From SAR116 cluster bacterium AG-390-L20 (GTDB taxonomy: Bacteria; Pseudomonadota; Alphaproteobacteria; Puniceispirillales; Marisalimonadaceae), in the NCBI GenBank assembly GCA_003278095.1, contig QCHB01000012.1, positions 1-64,000 on the forward strand: 64,000 bases of DNA, in the 5' to 3' direction. Made by a program: the position numbers and the translations under genes. Every line of letters starts with the position of its first letter. The stretch's first letter is position 1. Of this stretch, positions 63,993-64,000 are shown piece after piece. The notes under the pieces are model-generated. The model was not told where the DNA came from. It was given only the letters and a program-made list of their open reading frames with translations, and did no database searches.

Positions 63993-64000
63993 ATGACTGA
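63993..64000 (+). CDS. Start of a gene that continues beyond the window
   Basis: An ATG at 63993 with GGGGG at 63983-63987 (5-base spacing) and a promoter-like pair upstream. Only ATG ACT and two further bases are visible, so nothing can be said about the product. It diverges from zwf. Confidence 0.4.

Noticed and set aside
1-64000. CRISPR arrays, tRNA or rRNA genes, transposons, prophage
   Set aside because: No regularly spaced repeats, tRNA-like cloverleaf with CCA, transposase, integrase or phage structural gene was seen on reading the sequence and frames.

Overview
The window looks like a chromosome segment of an AT-rich (roughly one-third G+C by eye), gene-dense marine alphaproteobacterium. 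Intergenic gaps are short (none over about 245 bases), many genes overlap or nearly touch, and the content is dominated by catabolic dehydrogenases, dehydratases, CoA-ligases and Fe/2-oxoglutarate oxygenases. This fits streamlined heterotrophs such as the AEGEAN-169/HIMB59-like, SAR116 or SAR11-like groups, but no rRNA or marker gene is present to settle the taxonomy. I see no tRNA, rRNA, CRISPR array, transposase, integrase or phage gene.

Layout. 1-2880 (+): end of a ZnuA-type zinc-binding protein, then an ABC ATPase, an FtsX-like permease and a DUF3299 protein, a set resembling zinc-responsive operons. 2882-6572 (-): a thiolase-fold protein without the catalytic cysteines, its DUF35/OB partner and an ADP-forming acyl-CoA synthetase. 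6683-12109: MFS transporter, CurA-like reductase, FadB-like beta-oxidation protein and nitronate monooxygenase. 12206-15107 (+): PhyH-type dioxygenase, protein tyrosine phosphatase and SAF-domain oxidoreductase. 15094-18328 (-): metallo-beta-lactamase-fold hydrolase, aldo/keto reductase, OtnI and OtnC. 18360-28571: DUF2938 protein, SDR, a three-hairpin candidate small RNA, LysE exporter, two tandem FAD-linked 2-hydroxyacid oxidases, KdgK, a 2-hydroxyacid dehydrogenase, LtnD, a lipoprotein and a sugar-acid dehydratase. 28761-32945 (+): a UxaA-family dehydratase, SDR, FAH-type hydrolase and quinone oxidoreductase, looking like the lower part of a non-phosphorylating deoxysugar-acid pathway. 32980-37057: thiol-dioxygenase-like protein, acyl-CoA ligase, KDPG aldolase and DenD. 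37094-45315: 5-oxoprolinase/hydantoinase fusion, GntR regulator diverging from a 3-dehydroshikimate-dehydratase-like fusion, adenylate cyclase-TPR protein and a small orphan ORF. 45341-50745: glutaryl-CoA dehydrogenase, HCCA isomerase, cupin, TauD dioxygenase, amidohydrolase and luciferase-like monooxygenase. 50801-52514: DUF3833 lipoprotein, chalcone-isomerase-like protein and YciB. 52567-59990: Gci-like enolase-superfamily enzyme, epoxide hydrolase-like protein, EamA transporter, acyl-CoA ligase, crotonase, HIT protein and M20 amidohydrolase. 59997-63869 (-): zwf-pgl-edd, the oxidative Entner-Doudoroff operon.

How it fits together. The window carries the Entner-Doudoroff route (zwf, pgl, edd, and eda at a distance), KDG kinase, and several routes that turn sugar acids into pyruvate, lactate or DHAP. 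Four of the five L-threonate/D-erythronate genes are present (ltnD, denD, otnI, otnC), but the DUF1537 kinase otnK is not seen. The least explained element is a 115-base stretch (19718-19833) that folds into three consecutive hairpins, each with a purine-rich Shine-Dalgarno-like loop on one strand and an anti-Shine-Dalgarno loop on the other.
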